Assembly: GCF_019091455.1 (NCBI RefSeq)
Contig: NZ_JAGXJN010000024.1
Span: 1 to 64,000, forward strand
Direction: 5' to 3'
Length of the DNA: 64,000 nucleotides
Source: Chitinophaga sp. GbtcB8
GTDB taxonomy: Bacteria > Bacteroidota > Bacteroidia > Chitinophagales > Chitinophagaceae
Shown piece after piece: positions 34,881-44,122 of the stretch. The position numbers and the translations under genes are program-made. The stretch's first letter is position 1; every line of letters starts with the position of its first letter. The notes beneath the pieces were generated by a model. The model did not search any database, had not been told where the DNA came from, and was given only the letters and a program-made list of their open reading frames with translations.

Positions 34881-36431
34881 ATGGAAAAACACGTTACAGA
34901 TGCCGGTATCACCATACAACCGGTATATACGCAACCGGTAGCTATGCAGGAATTACCGGGACAGTTCCCTTTCACCCGCGGCATACACGCCTCCATGTAC
35001 CGCGATAAGCTCTGGACCATGCGGCAGTACGCAGGTTTCAGCACCGCAGAAGCATCCAACCAAAGATATCATTATCTCCTGCAACAAGGCGTTATGGGTT
35101 TAAGCGTGGCCTTTGACCTGCCTACCCAGATAGGATACGATTCCGATCACCCGATGGCGGAAGGCGAAGTAGGTAAAGTAGGTGTGGCGATTGATTCCCT
35201 GGAAGACATGGAGCGTTTGTTCAAAGACATTACGCTGGAACAGATCTCCACCTCCATGACCATCAATGCCACCGGTTTCATCTTATTAGCGCTCTATATA
35301 GCCCTGGCAAAAAAGCAGGGCGCTGACCTGAAGAAAATATCCGGCACCATACAGAATGATATACTCAAAGAGTATGCCGCCAGGGGTACTTTTATTTATC
35401 CGCCCCAGCCTTCTATGCGGCTGATCACTGATATTTTTGCCTATTGCAGTAAAGAGGTGCCCAAATGGAACACCATTTCCATCAGCGGATACCATATCCG
35501 GGAGGCCGGCGCCAATGCTGTGCAGGAGCTGGCCTTTACCCTCTCTAACGGCAAGGCCTATCTGAAGGCTGCCCTGGATAAGGGGCTGGATATAAATGTG
35601 TTTGCCCAGCGCCTCTCCTTCTTTTTTAATGCGCACAACCATTTGTTTGAGGAGGTGGCCAAGTTCCGGGCAGCCCGCCGTATGTGGGCCAACATTACCC
35701 AGTCACTGGGCGCAACAGATCCCAAGGCGCAAATGCTGCGCTTCCATACCCAAACCGGGGGCAGCACCTTAACTGCGCAGCAGCCGCATAATAATATTGT
35801 ACGGGTAGCCGTGCAAACACTGGCGGCCACACTGGGCGGCACCCAATCCCTGCATACCAATGGTTTTGACGAAGCCCTTTCCCTGCCCACTGAAGAAGCG
35901 GCTCGTATTGCGCTGCGCACCCAACAGATCATAGGTTATGAAAGCGGCATAGCTGATACCGTGGACCCGCTGGCCGGATCGTATTACGTGGAAGCGCTGA
36001 CCAATGAAATGGAAACCCGCGCCTGGGAGCTGATGGGGAAGATAGATGCTATGGGCGGCGCCGTAAGCGCCATAGAACAGGGTTTTGTGCAGGAAGAAAT
36101 TGCCCGCAGCGCCTACCTGTACCAGCAGCAGATAGAAAGGGGCGAAAAGGTGATTGTGGGGATGAATAAGTTCACCATGGAGGATACCGGCTCGCCGGAG
36201 ATATTCCGGATAGACGACAGCATCCGCAAAGTGCAGAGCGACCGCCTGGCTGCCCTGCGTGCCAAACGGGATAACGGACAGGTACAGCTTTTGCTGCAAC
36301 AACTGGAAACCACAGCCCGCAGCAGCGATAACCTGATGCCGCTGGTAGTAACGGCGGTGGAGAACTACTGCACCCTGGGAGAGATTGCGGATACGCTGAG
36401 AAAGGTGTGGGGAGAGTACCGGGGGAACTAA
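34881..36431 (+). CDS. B12-dependent acyl-CoA mutase, catalytic (large) subunit
   Basis: 516 residues from ATG 34881. It matches the catalytic TIM barrel of methylmalonyl-CoA mutase (LWTMRQYAGFSTAEASN, GLSVAFDLPTQIGYDSDHP, SISGYHIREAGA, FHTQTGGSTLTAQQPHNNIV, LGGTQSLHTNGFDE). It ends before the C-terminal cobalamin domain, so it needs a separate B12-binding small subunit, as in mcmA1 or Icm-type mutases; none is nearby. At the two substrate-selecting positions, aligned from memory to Propionibacterium MCM Tyr89 and Arg207, it has His36 and Arg168. The Arg fits methylmalonyl-CoA, while His is unusual. The call is therefore acyl-CoA mutase, substrate open. Confidence 0.88.
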   Translation: MEKHVTDAGITIQPVYTQPVAMQELPGQFPFTRGIHASMYRDKLWTMRQYAGFSTAEASNQRYHYLLQQGVMGLSVAFDLPTQIGYDSDHPMAEGEVGKVGVAIDSLEDMERLFKDITLEQISTSMTINATGFILLALYIALAKKQGADLKKISGTIQNDILKEYAARGTFIYPPQPSMRLITDIFAYCSKEVPKWNTISISGYHIREAGANAVQELAFTLSNGKAYLKAALDKGLDINVFAQRLSFFFNAHNHLFEEVAKFRAARRMWANITQSLGATDPKAQMLRFHTQTGGSTLTAQQPHNNIVRVAVQTLAATLGGTQSLHTNGFDEALSLPTEEAARIALRTQQIIGYESGIADTVDPLAGSYYVEALTNEMETRAWELMGKIDAMGGAVSAIEQGFVQEEIARSAYLYQQQIERGEKVIVGMNKFTMEDTGSPEIFRIDDSIRKVQSDRLAALRAKRDNGQVQLLLQQLETTARSSDNLMPLVVTAVENYCTLGEIADTLRKVWGEYRGN

Positions 36432-36435
36432 GGAG

Positions 36436-36498
36436 GCTTTCACCTTTTGCTGTATGCTTTTGTTTTTTACCTTTTTCCTTTTTTACTTTTTATTTTTG
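36436..36498 (+). repeat. T-rich heptad array ending in a -7 box
   Basis: Period-7 words such as CTTTTGC, TGTATGC, TTTTGTT, TTTTACC, TTTTTCC run up to TATTTTTG (36491-36498), which would serve as the -7 box of the methyltransferase gene. Confidence 0.55.
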
Positions 36499-36533
36499 CG
36501 CATCCAACAGGAGACCGTAAACAGAAAACTTGC

Positions 36534-37433
36534 ATGAGTTTAATCTACTATAACAGCTGCCCGCTTTGCGGGTCGTCCAACATCAGAGAGGTACTTACCG
36601 CACAGGATTATACCGTATCAGGGGAAAAGTTTGAAGTATGGCAATGCGGCCAGTGTACCGGGCGTTTTACACAAAATGTACCTACCAGCAGCCGTATTGG
36701 CCGTTATTACCAGTCGCAGGAATATATTAGTCATTCAGAAACCCGCAAGGGCCTGATCAACCGTTTATACCACAGCGTTAGAAAGATCACCTTACGCTCT
36801 AAAGCCAACTGGGTAAAAGCCGCTACTGGTCTTAAACAGGGCGAGCTGCTGGATATTGGCTCCGGCACGGGCGCTTTTCTGCACTATATGCAGCAGAACG
36901 GCTGGAAGGCCAGCGGCCTGGAACCGGATGAACAGGCCAGGGAGAATGCACAAAAGATCTATAAGGTAACGGCGCAACCGGTAGAGCAGCTTTTTTCCCT
37001 GCCGCCGGCCAGCTTTGACGCCATTACCATGTGGCATGTGCTGGAGCATGTGCACGAGGTACATGCTTACCTGCAGCAGATCGGTACTTTATTAAAACCG
37101 GAAGGCGCTGCGCTGATAGCAGTACCCAACTATACTTCCCCGGATGCAGCCCATTATGGCCCTGCCTGGGCAGCGTATGATGTACCGCGCCACCTGTACC
37201 ACTTCTCCCCTGCTGCCATGCAGCAATTACTGGAACAGCATAACCTGAAGATCGTGAAAAAACACCCCATGGTGTTTGATGCGTTTTATGTAAGCCTGCT
37301 GAGCGAGAAATACAAAACAGGCCACAGCCGCCTGGTAGCCGGGGGCTGGAATGGATTTCTTTCGTACCGCAAAGCGTTGAAGGAAACGGATAGGTGTAGT
37401 TCGATTGTGTACGAATGTAAGCTGAAAGCATAA
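36534..37433 (+). CDS. Class I SAM-dependent methyltransferase with N-terminal zinc ribbon
   Basis: 299 residues from ATG 36534; a longer frame from 36447 would read through the repeat and promoter. The N-terminus has a four-cysteine ribbon: CPLC at about 9-12 and CGQC near 40. The Methyltransf_23 domain follows with SAM motif LLDIGSGTGAFLHYM at about 105-119 and acidic motif II ITMWHVLEHVHEV. Proteins of this type often methylate sugars or lipid intermediates, but no glycan cluster is nearby, so the substrate is unknown. The C-terminal codons KLKA and the stop lie in a heptad array. Confidence 0.88.
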   Translation: MSLIYYNSCPLCGSSNIREVLTAQDYTVSGEKFEVWQCGQCTGRFTQNVPTSSRIGRYYQSQEYISHSETRKGLINRLYHSVRKITLRSKANWVKAATGLKQGELLDIGSGTGAFLHYMQQNGWKASGLEPDEQARENAQKIYKVTAQPVEQLFSLPPASFDAITMWHVLEHVHEVHAYLQQIGTLLKPEGAALIAVPNYTSPDAAHYGPAWAAYDVPRHLYHFSPAAMQQLLEQHNLKIVKKHPMVFDAFYVSLLSEKYKTGHSRLVAGGWNGFLSYRKALKETDRCSSIVYECKLKA

Positions 37434-37508
37434 AGGATAAAGCAGAAAGCTGATTGGAGCGTATGGATACGGGGCCATTAGCTTTTTGCTTTTAGCTTTC
37501 TGCTAAAG
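37424..37508. repeat. Inverted heptad arrays across the methyltransferase stop
   Basis: Left arm words GCTGAAA, GCATAAA, GGATAAA, GCAGAAA, GCTGATT include the TAA stop. Right arm words ATTAGCT, TTTTGCT, TTTAGCT, TTCTGCT face it across about 25 nt. Confidence 0.85.
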
Positions 37509-37555
37509 CAAAAACGCTGATTGACTGGAATGTTTTCCGCAATCAGCGTTTTGCT
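37507..37555. terminator. Bidirectional terminator between the methyltransferase and M57 genes
   Basis: AGCAAAAACGCTGATTG (37507-37523) pairs with CAATCAGCGTTTTGCT (37540-37555) with a single bulged A. A/T-rich ends serve both convergent genes. Confidence 0.75.
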
Positions 37556-37577
37556 TTATAAACTATGCATATTGTGT

Positions 37578-37628
37578 TTACGCGTTACGCATTCAGCTTT
37601 ATGCTTTGCGCTTTCAGCTTTATGCTGC
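37578..37628. repeat. Heptad array before the M57 gene stop
   Basis: Words GCGTTAC, GCATTCA, GCTTTAT, GCTTTGC, GCTTTCA, GCTTTAT run right up to the end of the convergent peptidase gene. Confidence 0.8.
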
Positions 37629-37630
37629 AA

Positions 37631-38455
37631 TTAATACAAGTAGTTCAACGCAATTATGTCATTTGCATTAAAAGTACGGTTGCCGCCGTTAGAGCATGCC
37701 AGCATCCAGGAAGCTGCATCAGGACCGGAAGGGGTGCCGGGGATGCGTACAGCGCCTATGCCGGCAGAACCTTCGTTACCACCGCTGCCGCAGCTGTAAG
37801 CACGGTTCATATAATCAGTATGACGGAAGCCAATGCAGTGGCCAATTTCGTGCTGTATTACAGAACCTACATAATTTACATTCGGGTTAGAACCGTATGC
37901 AGCTGCATTGGTGTTCATGCTGATAGAGCTATACGGGTTGCCGCTGCGGGTGGGGAAACCGGAAGAGCCCAGTGTAATAAAACCACCGCTGGGGCCTTCA
38001 TTAAAACCACTGATAGTGATGTTGGCGGAACCGCTGGTAACGCGGCGGAAAGTGAGCTGCAAACCCCTTGCGTTGTAACGGGAAATGGCCAGGTCAGTGC
38101 CATCAATAAAAGGTTGGGTTAAACCGGTTACGCGGATAGTGATCACGCGGGGTAAACCAGTTACAAGATTGTTGGTGCGGTACTGTTCTACTTCTGCAAT
38201 GCGCAGGTTAGGAGAAGAGGATACAGATGCCAGCTCCTGTTCACTCAGCAGGATGTCGCCTTCTACCAGGTAACCGCCTGTTACTTTGTGTACATCAGCT
38301 GTGCTGAAACCTTTGTTGCTGATCTTTTGCAGCACATCCTGGGAGATCTTTTGATTTTGTTGTTGTTCTGTGCCCGCATTGTCCTTCTGACAGGAAATAA
38401 ACAATGCGCCTGCCATCAGGCAGCCCATGAGGCTACGGGTTACTTGTTTGAACAT
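37631..38455 (-). CDS. M57-family (dual-action HEIGH) metallopeptidase lipoprotein
   Basis: 274 residues from the internal ATG at 38455, which starts a lipoprotein signal (MFKQVTRSLMGCLMAGALF, lipobox LFISC). The C-terminal domain carries the zincin motif IQHEIGHCIGFRHTDYMNR, the hallmark of Pfam Peptidase_M57; the distal HTD provides the third ligand and an acid. Three cysteines near the end (SCGSGG, MLACSN) may form a disulfide. It is exposed on the envelope and is probably a protease; the substrate is unknown. The next gene along is a divergent subtilase, so two unrelated exported proteases are side by side. Confidence 0.88.
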   Translation of the reverse strand: MFKQVTRSLMGCLMAGALFISCQKDNAGTEQQQNQKISQDVLQKISNKGFSTADVHKVTGGYLVEGDILLSEQELASVSSSPNLRIAEVEQYRTNNLVTGLPRVITIRVTGLTQPFIDGTDLAISRYNARGLQLTFRRVTSGSANITISGFNEGPSGGFITLGSSGFPTRSGNPYSSISMNTNAAAYGSNPNVNYVGSVIQHEIGHCIGFRHTDYMNRAYSCGSGGNEGSAGIGAVRIPGTPSGPDAASWMLACSNGGNRTFNANDIIALNYLY

Positions 38456-38907
38456 AAATGTGGATTTTGGGTTTTGGATAATTGGATTGATTTGCTCATG
38501 CATAGTATATCTGTATTTAATAGCATAGCTATAGCGGCTGCAAATATGCAGGCACTAACGGGTTCGGATAAATGTAAAAGGCTGTGAATAATGAAAGCTA
38601 AAAAGTGAAGGAAAAACGATTCCTGCACTTACAGTTAAGTTTCAATTTTCACCAATAGAAATTCCGGAAATTAATGCTCCGGGTTTAACAGATCTTGCTC
38701 TAATAAAATTTGTGCTAAAACGCGCTGGTTCAGATTTTGCTTGTTTTCAATTTAGATCCTGGTTGTGCCGGTTCTTTCTTTTTCTGCGTTCAATATTACA
38801 ACATTAGCATAATTTAAAAAAACATTTTCGGCCCTGTTTATAAAAAATTGGGATGCTGCTTTAATTGCATTAGTTTTATTATGCACACTGCAATTATATT
38901 CCGTTAC
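38456..38907. other. Divergent spacer between the M57 and S8 protease genes
   Basis: About 450 nt. It must hold the two divergent promoters, but I could not place confident -33/-7 pairs. On the minus strand 38671-38751 is an open stretch reading LNQRVLAQILLEQDLLNPEH before a stop; it looks protein-like but has no start codon, so it may be a gene remnant. The rest is AT-rich with no other feature seen. Confidence 0.4.
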
Positions 38908-41736
38908 ATGACACACATCATTGCCAGATCACTATGGGTGCTGCTGTTCCTCTATGCCCCCCAATCATTACAGGCCCAGCAAGCCACTGGTAATGATACC
39001 GTATTGCAACGGTATGGGGTTTTACCAGCTGCTAAAACCGTACAAGACAGCAGCCATAAATCCGTTTTTTACCTGGTAAAATTTCGCGTATATCCCGGTG
39101 TTTCTTCTTTGCAGTCATATGGTGTTGTAAAAACCATTAACCGCTTTTATTACATCTTACAACAACCAGTTAGGGATACCTCTTTATTGCACAATGTAGT
39201 ATATACTTATGTGGCTAATGATAACTGGAAATGCAGTGAAGGATTGTTACAAAGGCTGGAAAAACTGCGCCCTGCTGACAGCCTGGCCCTGCAGGTACAG
39301 CTGGACAGCAGCGGGCAGCAACCTGCCTTTTGTAAAGTGCAGCGGGTATGGGCCGGCCATTTTGCTGTAGTAAAGGTAAAACGGGCGGACTGGCCGCGCT
39401 TTATATCGCAACCTGTGATCCGCTTTGCAGATGCCTTGCGCAGGCCTAAAACAGAGATCATTATTCCCAGTAATGATATGACCCTGAACCGGGTAAGCAC
39501 CGTGCAGCAATTGTACCCTAACCTGCAGGGGCAGAACATGACAGTATCTATCAAAGAAAATATTTTTGATACTACAGATATAGACCTTACCGGCCGGTAC
39601 ACAGACGGGGGGATAGCATCTACCCAGGTTGATATACATGCTACTATTATGGCTACCATTATTGCCGGAGCAGGCAATACTGGCCCGGAAGGCAGGGGTG
39701 CGGCTGTGCGGGCGCGTTTAACATCCTCTGATTTTAATACCTCGCTTTTACCGGATGATGCCGCCCTTTACGGGCAACTGCATGTGCGTGTGCAAAACCA
39801 TTCCTACGGTACCGGCATAGAAAACTATTATGGCGCAGAAGCCGTAGCATACGATCAGCAAGCCCTTAGCATGGACACGCTGCTGCATGTATTTTCTTCC
39901 GGTAATGATGGGAACCAGGCGCCTGCAGATGGCGTGTACAGCGGTATAACAGGCGTAGCCAATCTTTCCGGCACTTACAAACAGGCTAAGAATGTGCTGG
40001 TAGCCGGTGGTACGGACGGAGAAAATAACCTGCCTGCACTTAGCGCCAAAGGCCCGGCTTACGACGGGCGTGTAAAACCGGAGCTGGTGGCATATGGGCT
40101 GGATGGCACATCCAACGCAGCGGCGCTTACCAGCGGCATAGCCACCCTGGTGCAGGACGCCTATATACAGCAATATGGCAGAACGCCAGCAGCTGCTTTG
40201 CTGAAAACCATATTGATCAACAGCGCAGATGATATTGGTACTCCGCAGGTGGATTACCAGACCGGCTTTGGGGCCATTAACGCGCTAAAGGCCATCAACA
40301 CGGTAAAAGAGCAGCGGGCTACCAGCGGCGTGGTAGCTACCGGCGCTACCCAGGACTTTTTTATTAATGTGCCGGCCGGCATGCAGCAGCTAAAGGTAAC
40401 CTTAGGCTGGGCAGATCCTGCTGCGGCCGTAAATGCGCCCAAAGCGCTGGTTAATGATCTGGACCTTTGGGTAAGCGATAATTCCAATACGATCCGTTAT
40501 GATCCCTGGGTGCTAAGCACCTACCCTGCTGCAGACTCCCTGCTGGCGCAGGCCCGCCGCGGACGCGATACGCTGAATAATACAGAGCAGGTAACCGTGG
40601 ATAATCCTTCCGGCGGGGTATTTATACATGTAAATGGCCGGGCGGTACCCCGCGGGCCGCAAACCTTTTACCTTGCATATGAATTTATTCCCCGGTTATA
40701 TTTCCGCTGGGATAACCCGGCCCCGCAAAGCAGCTTTAGCGCGGGTACTAATGTGCCGCTGCGCTGGGCTACTAACCTTACCGGCAGTGGCGATCTTTCG
40801 TATAGCCGGGATAGTATCAGCTGGCAGCCCATTGCCCTAAACCAGCTTTTGGCAGATGGTACCTATAACTGGCAAACGCCCGGCACTTTTTCCAAAGCCT
40901 GGCTGCGTATGAAAACTACCGATACCACTTACACCAGCGCGGCTTTTTACATTTCCCCTGCGCCGGAGCTGCATGTAGGTTTTGATTGTGCTGATTCTAC
41001 CCTGTTATACTGGCCGGCCGTACCGGGTGCAGATGGATACGAGGTATATGCGCTGGGCGCACAGTTCCTGGAAACGTACCTGCGTACCCGTGATACCTTT
41101 GTTTTAATTCCCAAACAAAGTGTAAGCGCTACCTGGTTTGCTGTAAGCGCCATTCACCCGGATGGGTGGACCGGTACAAAAAGCTACGGCCTTGATTACC
41201 GCAACCAGGGGCTGAGCTGTTATGTATCCAGCCTGCTGGCAGACCCACAGGATAATGCGCAGGTGCGGCTTACGCTTAGCCTGGGCAGCCTGTATAACCT
41301 GAAAACCATCTGGTGGGAACGGTTGAGCGGCAATACGTTTATGCAGCTGCAATCCACCCCTGTTAGCGGCAGCAATGATTATACGATCGCCGATACCTCT
41401 CCGCAGGAAGGTGTTAACTATTACCGCGTACGGCTGGAAACCCAGGATGGGCGCATGTTGTATTCGGATACTGTATCGGCCCTTATCATTGGGCCGGCCA
41501 ATGCATTCTTATTATTCCCGAACCCTGCCACTACCAGCCTGCAGCTGGTAAGCCGGGAACCGCTGGAACGGGTTTGCCAGATTGTGGATATGAGCGGGCG
41601 GCTGGTGCGCAGGCTCATTGTAGCCAACCTGCAGGAAAGTATTGATGTGAGCATGCTGGCGCCGGGCGGGTATGTGCTGGCAATTTATGAGGACGGGAAG
41701 AGAGTGTTTGTGAAGAAGTTTGTGAAGGCAAATTAG
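38908..41736 (+). CDS. Secreted subtilisin-like (S8) protease with type IX sorting domain
   Basis: 942 residues from ATG 38908 (signal WVLLFLYAPQSLQAQ). The S8 domain spans about 200-460. The Ser box is GTSNAAALTSG with Ser402, and the His box is IHATIMATIIAG with His244 (HAT rather than HGT). The usual Asp box (DTG-type) is replaced: the aligned segment is VSIKENIFDTTD, so the acid is Glu217 or Asp221. A fibronectin-like region follows (about 590-860). The last 80 residues are a Por-type sorting domain (FLLFPNPATTSLQLV, VDMSGRLVRRLIV, GGYVLAIYEDGKRVFVKKF), which directs export by the type IX system to the surface. The terminator at 41765 follows. Confidence 0.92.
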   Translation: MTHIIARSLWVLLFLYAPQSLQAQQATGNDTVLQRYGVLPAAKTVQDSSHKSVFYLVKFRVYPGVSSLQSYGVVKTINRFYYILQQPVRDTSLLHNVVYTYVANDNWKCSEGLLQRLEKLRPADSLALQVQLDSSGQQPAFCKVQRVWAGHFAVVKVKRADWPRFISQPVIRFADALRRPKTEIIIPSNDMTLNRVSTVQQLYPNLQGQNMTVSIKENIFDTTDIDLTGRYTDGGIASTQVDIHATIMATIIAGAGNTGPEGRGAAVRARLTSSDFNTSLLPDDAALYGQLHVRVQNHSYGTGIENYYGAEAVAYDQQALSMDTLLHVFSSGNDGNQAPADGVYSGITGVANLSGTYKQAKNVLVAGGTDGENNLPALSAKGPAYDGRVKPELVAYGLDGTSNAAALTSGIATLVQDAYIQQYGRTPAAALLKTILINSADDIGTPQVDYQTGFGAINALKAINTVKEQRATSGVVATGATQDFFINVPAGMQQLKVTLGWADPAAAVNAPKALVNDLDLWVSDNSNTIRYDPWVLSTYPAADSLLAQARRGRDTLNNTEQVTVDNPSGGVFIHVNGRAVPRGPQTFYLAYEFIPRLYFRWDNPAPQSSFSAGTNVPLRWATNLTGSGDLSYSRDSISWQPIALNQLLADGTYNWQTPGTFSKAWLRMKTTDTTYTSAAFYISPAPELHVGFDCADSTLLYWPAVPGADGYEVYALGAQFLETYLRTRDTFVLIPKQSVSATWFAVSAIHPDGWTGTKSYGLDYRNQGLSCYVSSLLADPQDNAQVRLTLSLGSLYNLKTIWWERLSGNTFMQLQSTPVSGSNDYTIADTSPQEGVNYYRVRLETQDGRMLYSDTVSALIIGPANAFLLFPNPATTSLQLVSREPLERVCQIVDMSGRLVRRLIVANLQESIDVSMLAPGGYVLAIYEDGKRVFVKKFVKAN

Positions 41737-41764
41737 CTTACTGATGTTACTGTTTAAAATGAAA

Positions 41765-41797
41765 AAAGGCGCAGAGATTATCTGCGCCTTTATATTT
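41765..41797. terminator. Bidirectional terminator between the S8 protease and lpdA
   Basis: AAAGGCGCAGA (41765-41775) pairs with TCTGCGCCTTT (41781-41791) around GATTA, with T-rich flanks on both strands. The two genes converge here. Confidence 0.9.
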
Positions 41798-41817
41798 TGA
41801 TCTGTTTTTTTGATCTC

Positions 41818-43224
41818 TTACAGGTGGATTGCTTCGCCGTAAGCCACTTCTATAGCGTCTTTTACAGATTCGCTCATAGTGGGGTGCGGGTGAATGGAAT
41901 CCAGCACTTCCTGGTAGGTGGTTTCCAGCTTGCGGGCGGTTACTGATTGTACAATGATCTCTGTTACGTTAGCGCCGATCATGTGAGTACCCAGCCATTC
42001 GCCGTATTTGGCATCAAACACCACTTTAATGAAACCTTCTGTTGCACCGGCAGCACTTGCCTTACCAGAGGCAGTGAAGGGGAATTTGCCCACTTTAACT
42101 TCGTAACCTGCTTCTTTGGCTGCTTTCTCTGTATAACCTACAGATGCAATTTCCGGTGAGCAGTAGGTACAACCCGGTACATTGTTATAGTCAATGGGTT
42201 CAGGTTTGTGTGCGTATTTCTTTTCATTGTAGGCAATGGCTTCCACGCAAATAATACCTTCTTTGGAGGCTACGTGGGCCAGGGCCTGGCCAGGTACCAT
42301 ATCGCCAATGGCGTATACGCCCGGGATGTTGGTCTGGTAGTATTTATCTACTAATACCTTTCCTTTGTCGGTTTTAATGCCCAGGGCTTCCAGGCCTAAG
42401 TTCTCGATGTTGGCAGTAATACCTACCGCGCTGAGTACCACATCTGCTTCCAGGGTTACTTCGCCGGTCTGGGTTTTTACTTTGGCTTTTACGCCGTTGC
42501 CGCTGGCTTCTACTGCTTCTACAGAAGCGTTGGTCATTATTTCAATGCCTTTCTTCTTGTAGATCTTTTCCAGCTCTTTGGAGATGTCTTCGTCCTCTAC
42601 CGGTACTATGCGGGGCATGAACTCAACGATGGTTACTTTAGTACCCATGGTGTGATAGAAGTAGGCAAACTCCACGCCGATGGCGCCGGAACCTACTACG
42701 ATCATGGATTTAGGCATCTGGGGCAGCACCATTGCTTCACGGTAGCCGATCACCTTTTTGCCATCTATTTTCAGGTTGGGCAGCTCACGGGCGCGGGCGC
42801 CGGTGGCCAGTATAATGTGTTTTGCTTCGTGGGTTGCAGTTTTGCCGTCCTTGTCCTTCACTTCGATCTGGCCTTTACCTTTTACGGTGGCAGTGCCCAT
42901 GATCACATCTATCTTGTTCTTCTTCATCAGGAACTGAACGCCCTTGCTCATTTTGTCTGCAGAGCCGCGGCTACGCTTAACTACAGCGTCAAAATCTGCC
43001 TGTGCACTACCTACGGTAATGCCGTAATCTTTGGAGTGTTGTATATATTCAAAAACCTGTGCTGATTTCAGTAATGCTTTGGTTGGGATACATCCCCAGT
43101 TCAAACAGATACCGCCTAAGCTTTCCCGCTCAACTATAGCCGTTTTAAATCCCAGCTGTGAAGCCCGGATAGCAGCCACATATCCGCCGGGGCCGCTACC
43201 TATTACGATTACGTCGTATGCCAT
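41818..43224 (-). CDS. lpdA: Dihydrolipoyl dehydrogenase (E3)
   Basis: 468 residues from ATG 43224. It reoxidises lipoamide in the pyruvate, 2-oxoglutarate and glycine-cleavage complexes using FAD and NAD. The FAD motif IGSGPGGYVAAIRA is at about 8-21. The redox disulfide is GGICLNWGCIPTKAL (Cys42 and Cys47). The NAD motif is VVGSGAIGVEFAYFY, and the C-terminal His-Glu pair is SIHPHPTMSE. A longer in-frame start at 43317 would read the repeat region and lacks a promoter match. No E1/E2 gene is adjacent. Confidence 0.98.
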   Translation of the reverse strand: MAYDVIVIGSGPGGYVAAIRASQLGFKTAIVERESLGGICLNWGCIPTKALLKSAQVFEYIQHSKDYGITVGSAQADFDAVVKRSRGSADKMSKGVQFLMKKNKIDVIMGTATVKGKGQIEVKDKDGKTATHEAKHIILATGARARELPNLKIDGKKVIGYREAMVLPQMPKSMIVVGSGAIGVEFAYFYHTMGTKVTIVEFMPRIVPVEDEDISKELEKIYKKKGIEIMTNASVEAVEASGNGVKAKVKTQTGEVTLEADVVLSAVGITANIENLGLEALGIKTDKGKVLVDKYYQTNIPGVYAIGDMVPGQALAHVASKEGIICVEAIAYNEKKYAHKPEPIDYNNVPGCTYCSPEIASVGYTEKAAKEAGYEVKVGKFPFTASGKASAAGATEGFIKVVFDAKYGEWLGTHMIGANVTEIIVQSVTARKLETTYQEVLDSIHPHPTMSESVKDAIEVAYGEAIHL

Positions 43225-43252
43225 AATGCTTAATTTTAAGTCAAAAACTTGC

Positions 43253-43260
43253 CAAAGATA
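43253..43260 (-). promoter_or_regulatory. -7 box of lpdA
   Basis: TATCTTTG on the minus strand, 28 nt before the lpdA ATG. The region upstream is heptad repeat. Confidence 0.5.
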
Positions 43261-43261
43261 G

Positions 43262-43330
43262 CAAAAAGCTGAAAGGATAAAAGAAAAAGCTGATTGAGGA
43301 AGACATCTGTCTGTCAATCAGCTTTTTGCT
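43262..43330 (-). terminator. Heptad-repeat terminator of the ftsK-lolA unit
   Basis: A perfect 14-bp stem AAAAAGCTGATTGA (43284-43297) with TCAATCAGCTTTTT (43314-43327) closes a 16-nt loop. On the minus strand it is followed by a T-rich run. The arms belong to an inverted heptad array (GCAAAAA, GCTGAAA, GGATAAA, AGAAAAA, GCTGATT). Confidence 0.85.
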
Positions 43331-43349
43331 ATATATTTTAAGGACTATA

Positions 43350-44021
43350 TTATCGCAGGTCTACTACTTCTACGCCGGGATACTTTTTGGGATCAAAGGT
43401 GAAAGTAGCGTCTGTAACGGCGGTGTTGGGCGTAAAGCTGGTAATTTCGTAAGTATACTGGTTACCATTCTTTTCAAACACCTTCATTCTGGCTATGTTC
43501 TGGTTCTTTTTATCAACAGACAGCACCACCTTAAAGATGTTCTTGGATTTGTCGGTGGGCGTCATTTCTATATTCTGGAGGGTTTTACCTTTTTCAGTGC
43601 TCTCCCCTTCCAGGCGATACAGGAAATCCTTGTCGTAGAAATTGGTGAACAGTTTTGCCGGTGTAATGGTGGTGGCTGACTGGTCTACGTTATTAATAGT
43701 TACTTCGTTCACATCTTTTGCATAGGTCCAGGAGGTTTTATTGTCGCTGATAATTTCCTGGCCTTCCATGCTCACTTTATATTTAGATCCTTTCAGGTAC
43801 ACAGTACCTTTCCTGGAATCATTTACGCTATTGTTGCCGCCCTGTACTTTCAGCACAAAGTTGGCTACGACGGTTTTAAGGGTTTTAAATTTCTTGCTCA
43901 CATTATCCAGCACCGTCTTTGCTTTTGGATCATTTTGCCCCAGGCTGCCGCGGGTTTGGGCCATACCGCTTAATACCAGACCTCCCATCAACATACCTAT
44001 TAATACAATTTTCTTCATCAT
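43350..44021 (-). CDS. LolA-like outer-membrane lipoprotein carrier
   Basis: 223 residues. The signal peptide ends GMAQ at about 21. The domain matches the LolA/LppX fold: a half-barrel with a repeating KVSMEGQEIISDNKTSWTYA-type strand pattern and TPAKLFTNFYDKDF. It carries lipoproteins across the periplasm to the outer membrane. The start could be MMKK or the second Met. It lies 101 nt after ftsK on the same strand, an arrangement common in Bacteroidota, and shares its terminator. Confidence 0.9.
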   Translation of the reverse strand: MMKKIVLIGMLMGGLVLSGMAQTRGSLGQNDPKAKTVLDNVSKKFKTLKTVVANFVLKVQGGNNSVNDSRKGTVYLKGSKYKVSMEGQEIISDNKTSWTYAKDVNEVTINNVDQSATTITPAKLFTNFYDKDFLYRLEGESTEKGKTLQNIEMTPTDKSKNIFKVVLSVDKKNQNIARMKVFEKNGNQYTYEITSFTPNTAVTDATFTFDPKKYPGVEVVDLR

Positions 44022-44122
44022 TATCTTATTTAATGTAATGTTTCTAAGTCAAATGTTATGCCATCAGCCCTTGCTGGCTGGCAGCGACCGCGAAATTAGC
44101 TGTTAGCGTCCTTAAAATTATG

